In this document: piece after piece, positions 11,160 to 25,560 of the stretch
Layout: the number at the start of each line of letters is the position of its first letter
Numbering within the stretch: the stretch's first letter is position 1
Assembly: GCA_016647705.1 (NCBI GenBank)
Contig: CM028329.1
Coordinates: forward strand, 17,045,410 to 17,109,409
DNA: 64,000 nt
Direction of reading: 5' to 3'
Source of the DNA: Eucommia ulmoides
Taxonomy: Eukaryota; Streptophyta; Magnoliopsida; Garryales; Eucommiaceae
Made by a program: the position numbers and the translations under genes
Notes under the pieces: model-generated
Seen by the model: only the letters and a program-made list of their open reading frames with translations
Database searches by the model: none
What the model was told of the DNA's origin: nothing

Positions 11160-11673
11160 CGTTTAAGGTAATAACAATACAAATCATATGTCTTATTTTT
11201 ACAATTCATACACAATATAGGCATATACATGATTGAATAAGGTTATAGTAATTATGGAATCTGAATGGTTTCTTAGCGAGAAAAGTATTTCGGTGCGAAT
11301 TTCGGTTTTGGATTTCAAGTAAAATTTCTATCTCTTTTAATATATTTATTTAATCTGATTTATGTTGTTATTGTGGTTGAATTATAATTGTTAATTTTTA
11401 TGAAATACTTATGATTATGTGAAAATTATGTGAGATACGCATTTATGTGTTTATTTGTTGTATTTATTAGATACACGTATTAGAGGGGTTAAAATTTTAC
11501 TGAGCGTTAACCTATAACCCCATAATTTTTATTGGAGGGTCAGTGAAGCTGAAACTGTGCCAGAAATGATATAGGAATTTCTATCTGTAATAAAATATTT
11601 GTTATTTAAAATTTTAAGTTTAATTTTCTTTGGGAGAAACCACATGATGTCCCTGAAAAACCGGGCCGTTATA
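10778..11673 (+). repeat. Family G LTR, second copy
   Basis: It runs from TGTAACACCAC to GGGCCGTTATA and is similar along its length to the two halves of the LTR at 38,318-38,701 and 43,787-44,465. A (TAA)n microsatellite sits at about 11,104-11,159. The end motif is a decayed form of GTTACA. No matching target duplication was found, so this may be a tandem LTR rather than a separate insertion. Confidence 0.7.
11104..11159. repeat. (TAA)n microsatellite
   Basis: About 18 near-perfect TAA/ATA units. The poly-Tyr open frame seen on the minus strand is only this repeat. Confidence 0.95.
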
Positions 11674-13006
11674 TACGATCCACCAGAATTTGGGTAGATC
11701 GAGGCTAACGTTAGACAATATGTCTTTAAAGTAATTTTTGTGCCCTACGATCTTGTTCATTATCTCATTAAACGTTTATGTCCCATGGTATAAGGATATC
11801 AAACCTTCAATACTAGCACTAGAAGCCGAAGGTTACAATGAACTGAACAAGTGAATTTAGGGTGCATAATGTCCTAAGCTTATGTCTAAATATAATGCAA
11901 CGTTTCTCTTACAAATGAAACAAAATTGTAACAAATGGATCATAACGAATATCAACATTAATTTGATTATTATTGTAGTAATATTCACATTATTCAACAA
12001 TTACAAACTGCAACAATAATAATATGCAACAATTATGAACTTCAACAGTTATATACCGCATTATCTTTCGGCAGTTTCGCATTAATTTATATGATAATTA
12101 CTCCATTAATATCAAATTAATTATCTTGTAAAATATTAAATAAACCAAAAGCCAAGCCACCAATTCTGAACCCAAACTCAATACGATTCAATCGAATGGA
12201 TGAACAACACACACACACACGTGTGGCCTTGTTGAAACTTGGAAGCATTGTTTCCATCCATACAAGTTGAATTCCTTAAGAACTTATCCTTTAAGTGCAA
12301 CTCCAACTCTTACAAATAACTCTTCATCTTATTTCATTATCAACGTGGGACAATAACCTACATACCACATCATTCGTTTGCTTAAGATGGGTACTTTGAA
12401 AGACAATTTATCATACTCATCTTAATGAGTTATTACAAATAAATATACCATGTTGATTTTCTTATTAAAAAGAATACATTGGTATACGGACACTCCTAAC
12501 TAGTGATTACATCTGGCAAATAATTAGACTTATAAATAGCCCAAACATAATTTTTGTCCAATGTATTTATCAGTCCAAATCTATAAACACTACTAGAATA
12601 ATTTAAAAGTATCACATTTGGTAAAAAACAATCATCATATTTTTTATTTAGAATGTGATCTTGATAGAAAAGGAAAGTTTTAATAGTATTTTAAATATTA
12701 TGCATGATACTAAACTCATGCATAATATTTGAGAAGCAATATGATGTATTTGAATGAGAATATTTAGATCTATAGGGCACAATTTCTTGTGTGGACTAAA
12801 TATTTCGTATTTCAAAGACAATTTTATCAAGGTGAGATTTTGAATTTGGTTTGTTTCTAAATTCAGTTTTCATAAAATGAGTTGCAATCTTTTTCTATTT
12901 CATTTCAAGCATGTGTTTATATTTATATAATAAAAATAAGTTACAATCTCTTTTAAATTTATACATCTAGTTTTGTTCTGAATCTAAAATTATTTATATA
13001 ATCTAA
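11674..13006. other. Unassigned intergenic sequence
   Basis: AT-rich, with no gene or known element recognised. A short (AC)n run lies near 12,210-12,220. The stretch around 12,290-12,370 (short phrases such as AACGTGGGACAATAAC) resembles U3 regions of plant LTR elements but has no defined ends. Confidence 0.4.
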
Positions 13007-13057
13007 CTAGCATTTACTTATGCCTGAAGGCACAATTTTAAATTGAAAAAAATTGTA
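13007..13057 (-). mobile_element. Helitron 3' terminus fragment
   Basis: On the minus strand the sequence has a small hairpin (TGCCTTCAGGCA, 13,021-13,032) followed about 10 bp later by CTAG. This matches the end of the Helitron at 38,702-43,786 (GTGCCTTCAGGCAC then CTAG). Only about 50 bp remain before an E repeat starts at 13,058. Confidence 0.6.
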
Positions 13058-15170
13058 TGTTGACCCAAAAGCAATCCAAGAGAAGGGGTGAATTTGGTAG
13101 ATTTCACTAAATTGATAGTTAAAAATAATTACCAATTTTTCAATCATATCAATATGAATACTTAGCAAAAGTTCAGCAAAAACGTTAAGCAAATAATCAA
13201 AGAATCAAACACGCACAAACACAATATAGAGATAGGGTTAATGTGACTTGACATGCAGATTATAGTAGCTGAGAAAGACCACTTTACCTACATTTACTCC
13301 TTGGAACTCCCACAGAGAGTTCTAATTCTACTAATCTTTGATCCTCTTTCCAAGCAAGAATCAAACTTGCCTTAAAGTGAACTTCTCTTTCACTTGCACA
13401 ACCACTTCCACTTGAATTAACACACTAGTTCAAGACTACAACTATAGTCATCACAATTTAAACATTTTATCACATAGGAGCCTTTACCGATACTTACAAT
13501 TTATATAATATCAAATTGACTCTTCCAAGTATCGCGTAGAAGTATACTATTTTAAGATAATTTAATCATGATGTGCAGAAGTATAATGATGTTGAAATAT
13601 AATCATGTTATAAATTCAACAAGATTCTCAAATATTCTAGATCAATCCAAACAATTCTTAAAACATGTTTTACTCGATAAATTGATTTAATCCGAATTTA
13701 GTATGCGAGTAATTTTACGTTTCGTAGTCAATTATTTCTAATTTTCAACAAAAAAATATTATCACAATTTTCCAGCTTGGCTAAATGTTAATTCACATAT
13801 GCTCGAGTAATAATTTTTCAAATAAAGCACAATGGTAATGAACAATTATAGCACAATAATAAGATAAATTTACAGATCAAGCACAAATTCGTTTCGAATA
13901 TAGATTACTCAAGAATCAATAATAAATATCAAGTATATTCTCAATTCAAATATATCACCAACCTCAGATCGTAAACTGAAAAACTTCGATCAAGAACACT
14001 TGATTTTCAGCAAAGAGCATTAGTTCACTAATTTTGTAGAATCTTCTTCCTTTTTTTCCTCAGAAATCTCTAGAATAATTTTTAGTGTTTTTCATAGAAT
14101 TTTTTTAATATTTTATTATTATTTTCGTGAATAATAAATCCTATTTAATTAGATAATTAAGGATAAAACGGTTAGAAATTTTATTGCTTAAAATCAGGCC
14201 GAATTCACTTCCTAACGGCCAATATAACTTTCCATTGATTAATTTGAATTCCAACAATGGATGTAGCCTTAAAATTGATCTAGATTTAGGATAAATCTTT
14301 CCAAAAATGTGAATAATATTTGTGCTTAGACAAACACCTCAAAACAATGGTGTGGTTAAGAGAGAATTTAGGAGAGTATCAAAGAAATATCTTGCATTAT
14401 CAAAAACCTTTTGAAAAAAAAATATCCATGGTTTTAAACTCTTTAAAAGTCACTCTAATATATTAATAATATATTTAAATATTGTTAGGAATAATTTAAA
14501 ATGATTAAATTTGAAGGATGGTTTGAATTTTTGAAGATAAATGTGAATACCATCATAGATTTGATCAAAATGGTTGACTGGTCAAACGAATTGGTAAACT
14601 AGTTTCTTAAAAATTTCAATTCCAGGGTCCTACTGGTTGAGTTAGATGACCAAGTAACCTGGTTCGATCAACTAAATAATTGCGGCTATGGTTCTTAATG
14701 ACTTCCTATTTGAGTCAGCTGACCATTTGGTGGGTTTCGGTCGATTGGATTATGCTAAGTTCTTACGATTTTATGTCAGGTTAATCATCTGGACTCCTTA
14801 GAACACTCGATTTTGTGCTATTTTATACCCACTTATCCATGCCAATTTTCTTAAGTAAGATGCCACTTAATCACATAATAATGATCAAACCAAATTCAAG
14901 TAACTGATTATGCATGTGTGATCCCAGCAAGTCAATATATAAGAAAAGTAAATGTTGTTTTACCTAGAAAATGAAAAAGAAAATCTTGATCTTCAAGCTT
15001 TCAATTTTTCCATCTTTAAGCTCGATCTCATTGACTCTTTGTTCTTTGACTCATCATTTTCTGATTCCTCAACTTGTCATCTCTTGAATGCTTGTTTCTT
15101 GATCTTTCAGTAAGATGTACTTTTTTGTCTGTTATACAATCTCAATCAATTCTTATTATATTAAAGGGAT
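13058..15170 (+). repeat. Family E long terminal repeat, diverged copy
   Basis: It starts with TGTTGACCC followed by the family phrase CCAAGAGAAGGGGTGAATTTG. Further on it has the gene-like phrase GGAACTCCCACAGAGAG and the GTCGAC/GGTTGACTGG block (14,560-14,800). Its outer end is poorly conserved and is cut by the copia LTR at 15,171. No coding potential. Confidence 0.6.
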
Positions 15171-15245
15171 TGAATATTAAAAATATAGATCTACGCAACA
15201 TAATATAAAAAATTTAAATTATAATTTAATATCTAATTCCTAAAG

Positions 15246-15277
<32 letters not shown>

Positions 15278-16847
15278 TAAAAGAAAAATATAGGCAATAT
15301 TAAAACTCTTTTAATAAATATACCTCTTTCGGTGCTTCAACCTCAAAGATAGTAGTTCCTGAGACATTATTTGAGAAGGCTCTTTCGAGATCATTTGAAC
15401 GTGAATAAAAACAATTACAAGAGGTTGATTCTCATAGGAATGACATAAATGTCTCACCTCTAACAATATCCACAGAGAGAATCTCATAAAGAAGTGTTCT
15501 TGGGACCTCTAAGATCAGATTTGATCCCAAGACTCTAAGGTAGCTTTGAACTGAATTTTAGAGATTGCAGGATTTGAATCAGTGGTGTAGAAAATTGAGT
15601 CTCACAGAAATAAAAGACTAAGAGAGAATAAGGAGAGGAGGGCTAGTATGGCTTGGTCAAATTTTATAGGGATAAGCAGCCATTATGGTCTCCTCTTTCT
15701 TATAAACACAGGCCATGGTTCAAAACCTTACACCTTTTTTTCTTTCTTATTTGCAATTTGGCCCCTGAACGTCTTAAGTTCAACATTACTACCAATTCAT
15801 TTCAAGAACTCTTCCAACATTAATTTCTCATTTTGTATGGTCCATTAGGTTCATCAAAAACTGGATTGTGAAAATAATAATCAATTATTTTAATAATTAA
15901 TTAATTAATAAAAATTCAAATAATTTCAAATTTTCCATTTCAGAAGAAAACGATTTTCCACTTAAAGCATTTCTTCTTACTGTGAGTCACATCTACCCAC
16001 TTATCATAGCCGTGTCCAATTAGAAGGAATTTAACTAAGAGAATCCCCTTAGCTGTGATATGTGTATTCCATGATCTCTCTATCTATGTGCCCGAGAAGA
16101 CCAACATGATATCATTAAATAAAAAACCCTAGTCCAATCATATATATTTGATTGATAACATAGTTCTTTGTCTTACCTAATTGGAATCTCATCCCAATTA
16201 TCACATTGATCTAGTCAGAGGCTTGAGTGAATTATACTAAACAGAATCACATGTGTCACATCTCTTTTTGCTAAGAGTAATAGATCCCTTCTTGTATATT
16301 CGTATATTTCCACGTACGTCCCACAATACCCAATGAAAACATTCGAAGGCTTATTTCAGAGAACAATACTTAGTATTACCAAAGTATAGGAAGCCATACA
16401 TGCAAAACATGGTATCTCAAGTACAAAAATTCATAGAATACAATCACACCATAGATATCTTATTTTGACTTAAGCAAAGTTACCCTGAAGGAGATCAAGG
16501 ATGATCACACTTGGTCTTTTATTACTATTAGTAAGTCCCCTTGTAGATATTCCAATACCTCATATTAATGGATTGAGACTTATTATTCTTAAAGAGAGAA
16601 CATCTTATCACGCTAGCTTAGATGTTGAAGACTATTTTCAACAATTCAATACTGATTGGGAATCGTAGAATATCGAGTTACCAAATGTCTTTGGTATCCT
16701 CCTATTTAATCATATCAAATAGCTAGACATTCTACTTAATATTCAAGCTCTATAGCAAAATTGACATAATTACAAGAATAATATCAAAATATCCTTTAAA
16801 ATTTAATTGAGATTATTACTAGAAAGAGGCTCGCCTAGGATTTAACA
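15171..16847 (-). repeat. 3' LTR of the copia element
   Basis: On the plus strand it begins TGAATATTAAAAATA and ends TAGGATTTAACA. A degenerate purine-rich stretch lies just inside it at about 16,848-16,870. A (TA)n run sits at about 15,256-15,277. Confidence 0.75.
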
Positions 16848-19800
16848 ATATCCTACTAACACTATAGCCAATCTTAAAAAATATTAAATACTTTGTTCGG
16901 CTAACCGCTATAAAGTTAGGGTTTTACTGAGTGGATCTGCCATGTTTGTCCTCTGTGTACACTTTCTATTTAGATATACCGACTTTCAATGAATACGTGA
17001 AAGCATCGCTCTTGATGTTTTGATATTGATGAGATTTAAGTTTCTTACCTTGAGCTATAGCCCTATCGTTGTCACAGTACCGAGGTATCATGACTTAATG
17101 GTCGGAATCAAGTTCGTCAATGAACTTCCAAATCCTTACACTTTCATTAGTTGCATCTAATGCGGTTATGAACTTGGTTTCCGTAGTAGAATCTGAAGTT
17201 ATATATCTCATCCATAACTTCTCCCCACTAACGATCCCACCTATCAAGATATAAGAATATCCTAGAAAAAGGCTAACAGTTGTTCACATTAAATTTGAAA
17301 TTAGATACCACAAATCCATTAGTATGATGTTCTCATTCTCTATGTCATAAATATTTATCCTTAGTTGTTCGAAAGTACTTTGGGATATATTTGTAATTAT
17401 TCGGTATTCTTAGTCTGAATTAAATTGATATCCGTTGGTTATGCTAATGGGTTTCTGATATTAATTCTTAGTACACAGTACAAAATACATGAGATTTCCA
17501 ATTGCCGAAACATATGGAATCCTACTCATTATATCTATCTTAAATAAAGTCTTTTGGACACATCATTAAGAGATAAATTCCATTATGGACTGGAAGAGGT
17601 CTTCATTAGCAATTTGTTGCACCGACCATATGTACTGAGATTTGGAAATTAAGCTTCATTTGATCTTTCTCATACCCTCTTACCTAGTATTCAGGAAGCT
17701 CTTCTGCAAATATATATAGAGAATCTTTATTGAAAATTATACTATATAAAATTCCAAGATTGGAGCATTATCAATAAATTAAAAGTTTATGCTATTCATC
17801 CTATTATTTACATGCTTGTATCATTCCTGGTTCTTAACATAGTTAAAATATTTTAACTGCCCTATTAAAAATGAATGTTTCAAACTGGTAAAAAATTTCA
17901 TTAGTCCATAAATGCACATTTGCGACTTGTGCACTTCTTGACTTTTGTCAACCATTATGAAATTCTCTAGCTAATTTATGTAAATATCGTCTACAATGTT
18001 ACCATTGACATTTCTACATTATCTACTAGATTTCATAATCAAAAATTTACAATAATGGCTATTAAAATCTTGAATGTCCTCAACATGGTTATCAGTGTCA
18101 AGGTTCTATACAATATCAATTTCTTAATGTTGTAACTCCTTATCGCCATTAACCTTTCTTTGTGTATGTTCACCTTACCATCCAAGTCTAAACTTGGTTA
18201 CTTGTACGTGAAACCTATCTACAATTTGTGTAGTAATTTTTCCTTTATGATATCCAACATTATTATCTTTGTAGCCGGTAATCCAGTTACCTCCCACTAG
18301 AAGAAACTCACATCATCTTGATTGACATATCTAATATATATACCAGATGACATGGATATCCTACCTTCCATATAAAGAATTTGTGTACTAGGTTTATTTA
18401 CTATAAAAGGTTCCCGAGAAACTTAATTGTTGGTTTATATGATGTCCAACACCTCATTCATTTTTATCTTTCATTGATGTTAAAATCTTTGCGAAACTAC
18501 TTTTCTCAGATTATTGCATTTCTACAAACAACTTTCATTTACTTGAATGATAACAATAGTGTACTGTATTTTCCATAGGTACATTTCAAAACTATATTAA
18601 GAGTTCTCGATTACATCTTGTCGGTTAAAAGCGTGACTAACCTAATCTCAACAACTTAAGGCTTGACTTCCACCTACACCATTACTCAAATAGTGCCTCC
18701 AGAACAGAATTAGTATAAACCTTATTTTGTAAATATGTTACAGTCAAAGAGAGAAATTTCCCAAAAATAGGTGAACTAATATGACTCATTATCGATATGA
18801 CCATATCTAATAGGGTATGATATTATCTTTTTATGATATACCATGGAATTATGATTTATTGGGAGGAGACTACTGAAAAATATACTATGATCTTCACATG
18901 ATCGTAAATGGATAAGTATTTACCTTGATCTTATCTTAGAGTTTTAATACCTTTACATTTGTTTTTCTACTTATAATTTGAATGAAGTATTCAAATTTGT
19001 ATCTCAATATATACACCAACCTCTAGTTAAACTAAGGGTTATGAAGTTCGAAGAAAATATTGAGCTCCCAAAGCCTATGATCCCATACACATTAGTATCT
19101 ACCGAGCATCCTATTAATCATTTTTACTTAATGACATTCTTTCTAAAAATATGTCTTGAGAAACCAAAAATGTCCATAGCTCCATTTCCATGCTCAATTT
19201 GAATGTAGTAAAAACACTTCACTTTCTCAGATTTCCCCCATTTTATGATATAACATTTGACTCTTTGAGAATAAACAATTTTATCTCTTACTTCTTCTTG
19301 GGAGAAGAAGTCTCAATCAAAATAGAAAATGATGACTTTGGATTTTTTCAAGATCCTATGGTCATCTTCAAAAAAATAAGGAGTACAAGAATAATGACTT
19401 CTAAATTGCTTATGTCTAAGTTGACTAAAATTGAGAGAGTTAGTCTGACATTTCTTATAGAAATTAACATACTACCAGTTTCAGGGGTTTAAGGAATCTT
19501 GAATCCTTTAGGTCTTAGATATGTCCAATCATCCTGAGCTGAAGCCTATTGGCGAAAGATCCTACCACTATATTGTATGAAAGAACTTCATTTGAGGTAT
19601 TATATCTTGCATTGCAATTGCAATTGCATTTGCCACAGAGTGACTTCAGGCATTCACTATTGCATACATGTTCAACAGACTGTATCTAGAACTAGTTACT
19701 TAACGCTATCTTATAAAGTTGGGCCCGCTTATATTCCTCTTGTTAGTAATAAATAGTTACATATATCTCTTCAATTTTTGCCCTGTAAGATAAACGGACC

Positions 19801-20959
19801 ATTCAGAACTTAGCGTAACCTTTGAGAAGTTAAAACAAATTTTAATATCCAAAATCAATTAGAGAATTTGGGTTTGGTTAAGTAAATTTCTCAAGATCTT
19901 TAATAGTAGTTTAATTCATTAATATCTATATAAAGAAGTATAACCAACAAACAAATATGACAAAAAAATATTATACATTGAGTGCCCACCCGACAGCTAA
20001 GTAACTACCGCTGTCGAAGATAGGCAACTCTTGCCTTTTACCTCTTGGGTAAGATTCAATTCATGTTTGGTCTCTAGTTTAATCATAGCCCCCCTGACAA
20101 CTTAGGATATGTCTCCCTAGTTAAGTTATACTCACTCGGTATGGTCCAAGTTAGTCTTGATATGCACACTACCCGACAGCTAAGGGAACACATTAGTCTA
20201 CTCTTTGCATGTTATAAATGAAGATAAATTCATCGTGGGCTTTATTTTTAGGACATGGCACTACCAGATAGCTAAGTCCCCACTTTGGCTTTTGGAACCC
20301 CAAGCCAAAAAAATCCCCATGGTGGAAGACCACGAAAACACATATCTCATATGCTCTACCTTACAACTTGATATTGAATTTTTACTCATGTTTATTTACA
20401 TATCATCTTTTGATTATTTAGTTTGTTTAAATGCATCATATGCATATAACAAAATAAATAAAAACCCCATAGACGCATATAAATGGGCTGGGAGATCAAA
20501 GACTTACAGGTTGATTCGGTTCGAGCCACTGAATCAAATCTTTAGGTTTAATTTAGTTATGCAATTAATTAAATTGAAAATGACTCATCAAATAGGCCTT
20601 TTTCTTGGGCTTTCAATTTTTGGCCTCCAACCCTCTACGTTCCATATTTGGCTCCTCGATTTTTCAACATCATTGGAACTCCTCTTCATATTCTCAAAAT
20701 TATAAACAAATAAAAATAATAAAAATTAGGGGATACATTTCGGAGGGAGAAATGGTTATATCTAGAAGTGGATCAATACACCGAAAAGGAAAATGAAGCA
20801 AAGCATGCAAGCCCTTGAAAAACCCTAAAAAAATAATTATAACTCTCATTGAAATTAAAAGATCAATCTACAATTTTGTTTACAACCATTCCACAAACCA
20901 ATGACATAGATCAAATGGTTTTAGTCCATGCTTATCCCCTAATTAACATATATAATATA

Positions 20960-21890
20960 TTGCACATAAAATATACAAGAACTAGTTAATCCTATTACGA
21001 AATCAAATTGGATCGATAAATATTGACGTTTCCTAATTAAATTAGAAAATTATTCTCATCACATATGAATATTAATTCAAATTAAATTAAATTTTATGTC
21101 TATTAAATATTATTGAATAATAATTAAAATAGAATTCATTTTAAAAATTGAATTATCCAAATTCCATTCAATTAAAATTATCTCATAATATTAAAATGAA
21201 ATTATTCAATAAACACGTAATCTTTTGAAAATTATCCCATATTCCTAATCCAATTAGGAAAATATTCTTATCTCATAAGAATCATTTTAATATAATTAGA
21301 ATGTCTAAAATAAATTAGATTTTTTATTTATTAAAAATTATTTAATAATAATTAAAATAGAATCCAATTTAATTTTGAATTACTAAAATTCCATATCCAT
21401 TAAATTTTCTCATAGTATTAAAATAGAATTTTATAAAATACAATCTTTATCAAATTCCTCTAAAATAAAAATTCGATATCTATTAATTATAGCATGATAA
21501 TAGATCTTTTATTTAAATTAGAGTAATAATATTTTAATTAAAATCTATGAATGATTCATTGTCTAACAATAATTAGAATAGACTATCAATTAAAATAGGA
21601 TTAAACTTTTAATTAAGCATTTAATTAAAATCTATGTCTATTAATGATTATCTAATAATTATTAGAATAAAAGTTTAATTAAAATAACATTTCACAAAAA
21701 ATCTATGTTTGTTAATTATTATCTAATACTAATTAAAATATATAATATAATTAAAATAGGATTTAATTAAATATAGGATAATATCAAATTTAAATAATTA
21801 ATAATACTCTATAAATATTTGATTAATAATATTTTAAAATGATTGATTAAATATTTAATTTAAGAAGTTTTAAAATTTAAATATTTAATT
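20960..21890. repeat. AT-rich degenerate repeat array
   Basis: Loose repetition of phrases like ATTAAAATAGAATT and TCTATTAATTATTATCTAATA over about 900 bp, between the primer site and the gag part of the copia element. It is probably an expanded leader sequence of the element. No coding potential. Confidence 0.5.
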
Positions 21891-21900
21891 AATAATTACG

Positions 21901-21918
21901 GAGGTGGCTCTAATACCA
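21901..21918 (-). other. Primer binding site of the copia element
   Basis: The reverse complement reads TGGTATTAGAGCCACCTC, close to the initiator tRNA-Met complement TGGTATCAGAGC. It sits 12 bp inside the 5' LTR. Confidence 0.75.
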
Positions 21919-21930
21919 CTTGAAATGATA

Positions 21931-23564
21931 TGATATTAAAAACATCAATTTTAGGTATCGGAATAAAATTTAAATCATAATTTAATATCCAATTCATTAA
22001 GCCGAATCTATTTGTATTAACATTGAAAGAAAGGTATAGGCAATATTAAAACTCTTATAATAAATAAATATTTTTCGGTGTTTCAGCCTCAAAGCCGGTA
22101 GTTCCTAAGACGTGATTTGGGAAGGCTCTTTCGAGAACGTCTGAATATGAATAAAACCAACAACAGTAGGATGTTTTTCTTTGAAGTGACACAAATGTCT
22201 CATTTCTAATAGTATCTACAAAGATAACCTCAGAAAGAAGAGTGCTATTGGAATTTCTAAGATCATATATAATCCAAGACTTAAAGACAACTTTGATTTG
22301 AATTTAGGAGATAGCAGGATTCAATAAGTGGTGTAAAAAAGAAAAACTGAATCTCACAGACACAAAAGACTGAGATAGAATAAGGAGGAGGCGACCAATA
22401 TAGCTTGGCTAAATTTTACAAGGATAGACGGCTATTTTGGATTATTACTTATAAATATAGTCCAGGATTTTGAACCCTAGACCCTTTCTTTCTTTAATTT
22501 CACTTTGGCCTGTAAACTTCTTAAGTTCAACATTACTACCCATTTTTTTTTCAATAACTTTTCTAAAATCAGTTCCCCATTGTGTCTGACCCATTAGGTT
22601 TATACCAAAAGATGGATGGTGAAATTAACTAATTAACTTTTCTAAAATCAGTTCCAAAAGAAAACAATTTTTCCCTTAAGGTATTTCCTGCAGCTACAAG
22701 TCAAATCTACCTACGTATCACATATATGTCCAATTGGCTTAAATATAATCAATAGAACCCACTCAGTATGATATTCGTATTCCACGATCTCTCTATTCGT
22801 GTGCCCGAAAAGACCAACAAAATATGGTTAAGTAGAAAACAAGTAGTTCAATCATATATATTTAATTGATAACATAATTCATTGTGATACCTGATTGGAA
22901 GATCATTCCAATCATCACACTACTCTGACTAGAGGTTTGGGTGAATTTATTAAACCGAATCACACGGGTCATGTTTCATTTCTTTAAAAGTGATAGATCC
23001 CTTCTTGCATACTCGTATATTCTCATGTATGGATCACTATACCTAATTAATACCTTTAAATTCTCATGGTTTGAGAACAACATTTAGTATTATTACAATA
23101 TAGCAACCCATACATGTAATATACAATACCTCAAAGTACAAAAGTTAATAGAATACAATCAAACCTCAGATAACATATTTGGACTTAAGTAGAGTTACAA
23201 TGTAGGATATCAAGGATGATCATGTTCGATATCATACTACTATTAGCAAGTTCCCTTGCAGATGTTCTTGTATCTCATACTAATGAATTGATACTCACTT
23301 TTCACAAAGAGAGAACATCGGATCAAGTTATCCTAATTGTTGAAGACTTTTTCAATAATCCAATATCAACTAGGAACAATTTAGAATATCGAGCTACCAA
23401 ATATCATTCATCTCCTCCTATTTAATCATATTAAATACCTGGATATTCTACTCAATATTAAAGATCTACATCAATATTGATATAATTATAATATAATATC
23501 AAAATATCTTTTATAAGTTACTTGAGATTATTACTAGAAAAAAGTCCGTCTAGAATTGTCTATA
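21931..23564 (-). repeat. 5' LTR of the copia element
   Basis: Aligns along its length with 15,171-16,847 (for example the phrase GAAGGCTCTTTCGAGA at both). Divergence is high. The primer site follows directly on its inner side. Confidence 0.75.
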
Positions 23565-23654
23565 AGGCTTATCTCCAATATAAATGACTTAAAATGTCAA
23601 ATGGGTCATTAGTATCAAAATAATTCAATTAGGGATGAAACCTTTTAGGGATAA

Positions 23655-25538
23655 TGTTGACCCTAGAACATTATTTGATGGTTTAATGAAGCAATTAAGT
23701 TAGATGTTTGAAGGGACTAACGGTTTTATTGAGAAATACTTTCAGAGTTTAGTTCTTGCATTAAAATAATAATAAAATGATAAAGTATGATTAAAAATCA
23801 AGATGGTTGCAATGGAAGCTATTGAAGATGTTATGAAAGACGATTTTTTGTATGACAAGGTAAAACAACTTAATTCTTTCTAAATTCTTAATGCAACCTA
23901 ATTAGGATCACGAGCAACACATAAGTAAGTATATATTATATACAAATTATCAGAAGTGATAAATTTGTCTTAACAAAGAGATTTTTTTTAACTAATTGAT
24001 CAAGAAAGTTCTGAAACATCAAGAAATATTGGAAAAAGGCCTAATCGGTGGACTGATAGGAATTTCAGTTGATTGATAGATAGGTTCCAAAAAATAGAAT
24101 TTTGAGCCAATTTGATTGACTAATAGACCAAAGGGTAGATATAGAAAGTAAATCAATCGACTGACCAAGGAAACTAGTTGACCAAATCATTTTTTTATGC
24201 GGCTGAAAATTTGGACGTTAAAGGTAAACGGTCCGTTGATGAAGCATCCGATCGAATGATCCTTTTTTTTACTTGCATGTTTTTCAATGATATTCCAATC
24301 ATATTTTCAACATTTGAATGTTAAAAAATCACTTTTAATTTGATGAAAATAGTTTTTACAAAGATATCTTTTATATTTTGAAGATCTAATTATTTAGATC
24401 ATATATTTTTCGATTTAATTATTTTTCCTGGAAAATTTATTTATCTTCTTTTTCGGGGTCTGATCAAATTATTTTTGAGAATAAATTGAGAGTTTTAAAA
24501 GTTGTATTTTTGGTAAAAAAAAAATATGATTGTTATAAATTAGATTTATATTTGGAGTCTATATGTGTCACTTTTACGAATATCTTTTAAAAATGATCCG
24601 TTATAGACAATTTTCAAAATGCCTAAAAATAGACCTATATTTTTTGAATGAAAGATCATCAAGAATTACAAGAGATTGTATTTTAAAAGAGAGAAATTAT
24701 ATTTTATGAAATATATTTTTGAGAGAATGTTTTTTGATAAATTTTATATCGAGAAAAAGACATTATTTGCAATATCGAGATTACTACGAAGGTGTTTTTG
24801 ATAATACCTTTCTTGAAGAAATGTCAGTGAGATATTTTTTTTATTAATTTACATGCTCAAAATTATTGTGCTTTATGTGATATATACATTTGAATTTATG
24901 AGTTTATGAAACCTGTTATAAAAAAAAAAATTATTGTTGATAATATTGAAAATTACTTGAAACGGTTTTTTTTCCTAAAACCTGGTTTAAAAAGGTTTTG
25001 TTCTTAGATTGATAAATTCCAGATTTAGTTCCTTACTCTCTGAAAATACACTTCTATCACTAATTTTGGGGCAGTAATTGAGTTTACTTTGAATTAAGTT
25101 GGTAGAAACTCTTGCCCGAACAAACTATATATCTTTTGTATTATGTGAGTTGTAGCTTGGACCTAACGACAACTAGTCTAAGTGAGAGTGTTAATTGAAC
25201 ATAAAAGAAACTTTTCTAATCAAGGTGTAAAGGTTTAATCCTTACATGGAATGATTGTTTTAGGGGTTTAATTCTTACCTTGGAAAAGAATCAGGTGTGG
25301 TTAGTGGATTGCGAATTCCCTACGGGAGCTCAGGAGAGCGAACGTAAGCATGAGTAGCTTCCTGTACCACTATAATTTTTTGTGTCACTATCTCCATCCC
25401 TTAACTCTTTGTTTGTGCATTTAGTAATTCACGTTTTCACATATTAACAAGATAAAAATTGGTTAGGAAACTTGAATTTGCTAGTTAATTTTTAAACTAA
25501 CCAATTCACCCCCTCTTGGGTAGATCTTTGGACCAACA
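23655..25538 (+). repeat. Family E terminal repeat, left end of E1
   Basis: On the plus strand it runs from TGTTGACCCTAGAAC to TCTTTGGACCAACA, the opposite orientation to all other E repeats in the window. It includes the ATTAGGATCACGAGCAACAC block and the phrase GGATTGCGAATTCCCTACGG. The reverse complement of a polypurine tract follows 3 bp after it. Confidence 0.7.
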
Positions 25539-25540
25539 AC

Positions 25541-25560
25541 TAATAATCTCCCCTTTTCTA
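25541..25560 (-). other. Polypurine tract of E1
   Basis: On the minus strand AGAAAAGGGGAGATTATTAG precedes the repeat start TGTTGGTCC. This resembles the tract before the 3' LTR of SIRE-type copia elements. Confidence 0.65.

Larger units (their letters stand above)
15171..23564 (-). mobile_element. Ty1/copia LTR retrotransposon with both LTRs (old)
   Basis: Two direct repeats of about 1.65 kb (15,171-16,847 and 21,931-23,564) bound an interior of about 5.1 kb. A tRNA-Met-type primer site lies on the minus strand just inside the right LTR (TGGTATTAGAGCC, around 21,905-21,918), so the element runs right to left. Near 16,980-17,100 the minus strand resembles the end of copia RNase H (YCDND near 17,050, then the HTED region), as expected next to the 3' LTR. 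Repeated phrases CCCGACAGCTAAG occur at 19,985-20,270 in the gag-proximal half. The element is heavily broken and its LTRs differ at very many sites, so it is old. Short open frames within it are not genes. Confidence 0.82.

Noticed and set aside
10981-11187. Poly-tyrosine open frame
   Set aside because: Translation of the (TAA)n microsatellite.
20205-20796. Open frame of 166 codons on the plus strand
   Set aside because: It lies antisense to the decayed copia element, overlaps a repeated CCCGACAGCTAAG leader-like region, and has no recognisable domain.
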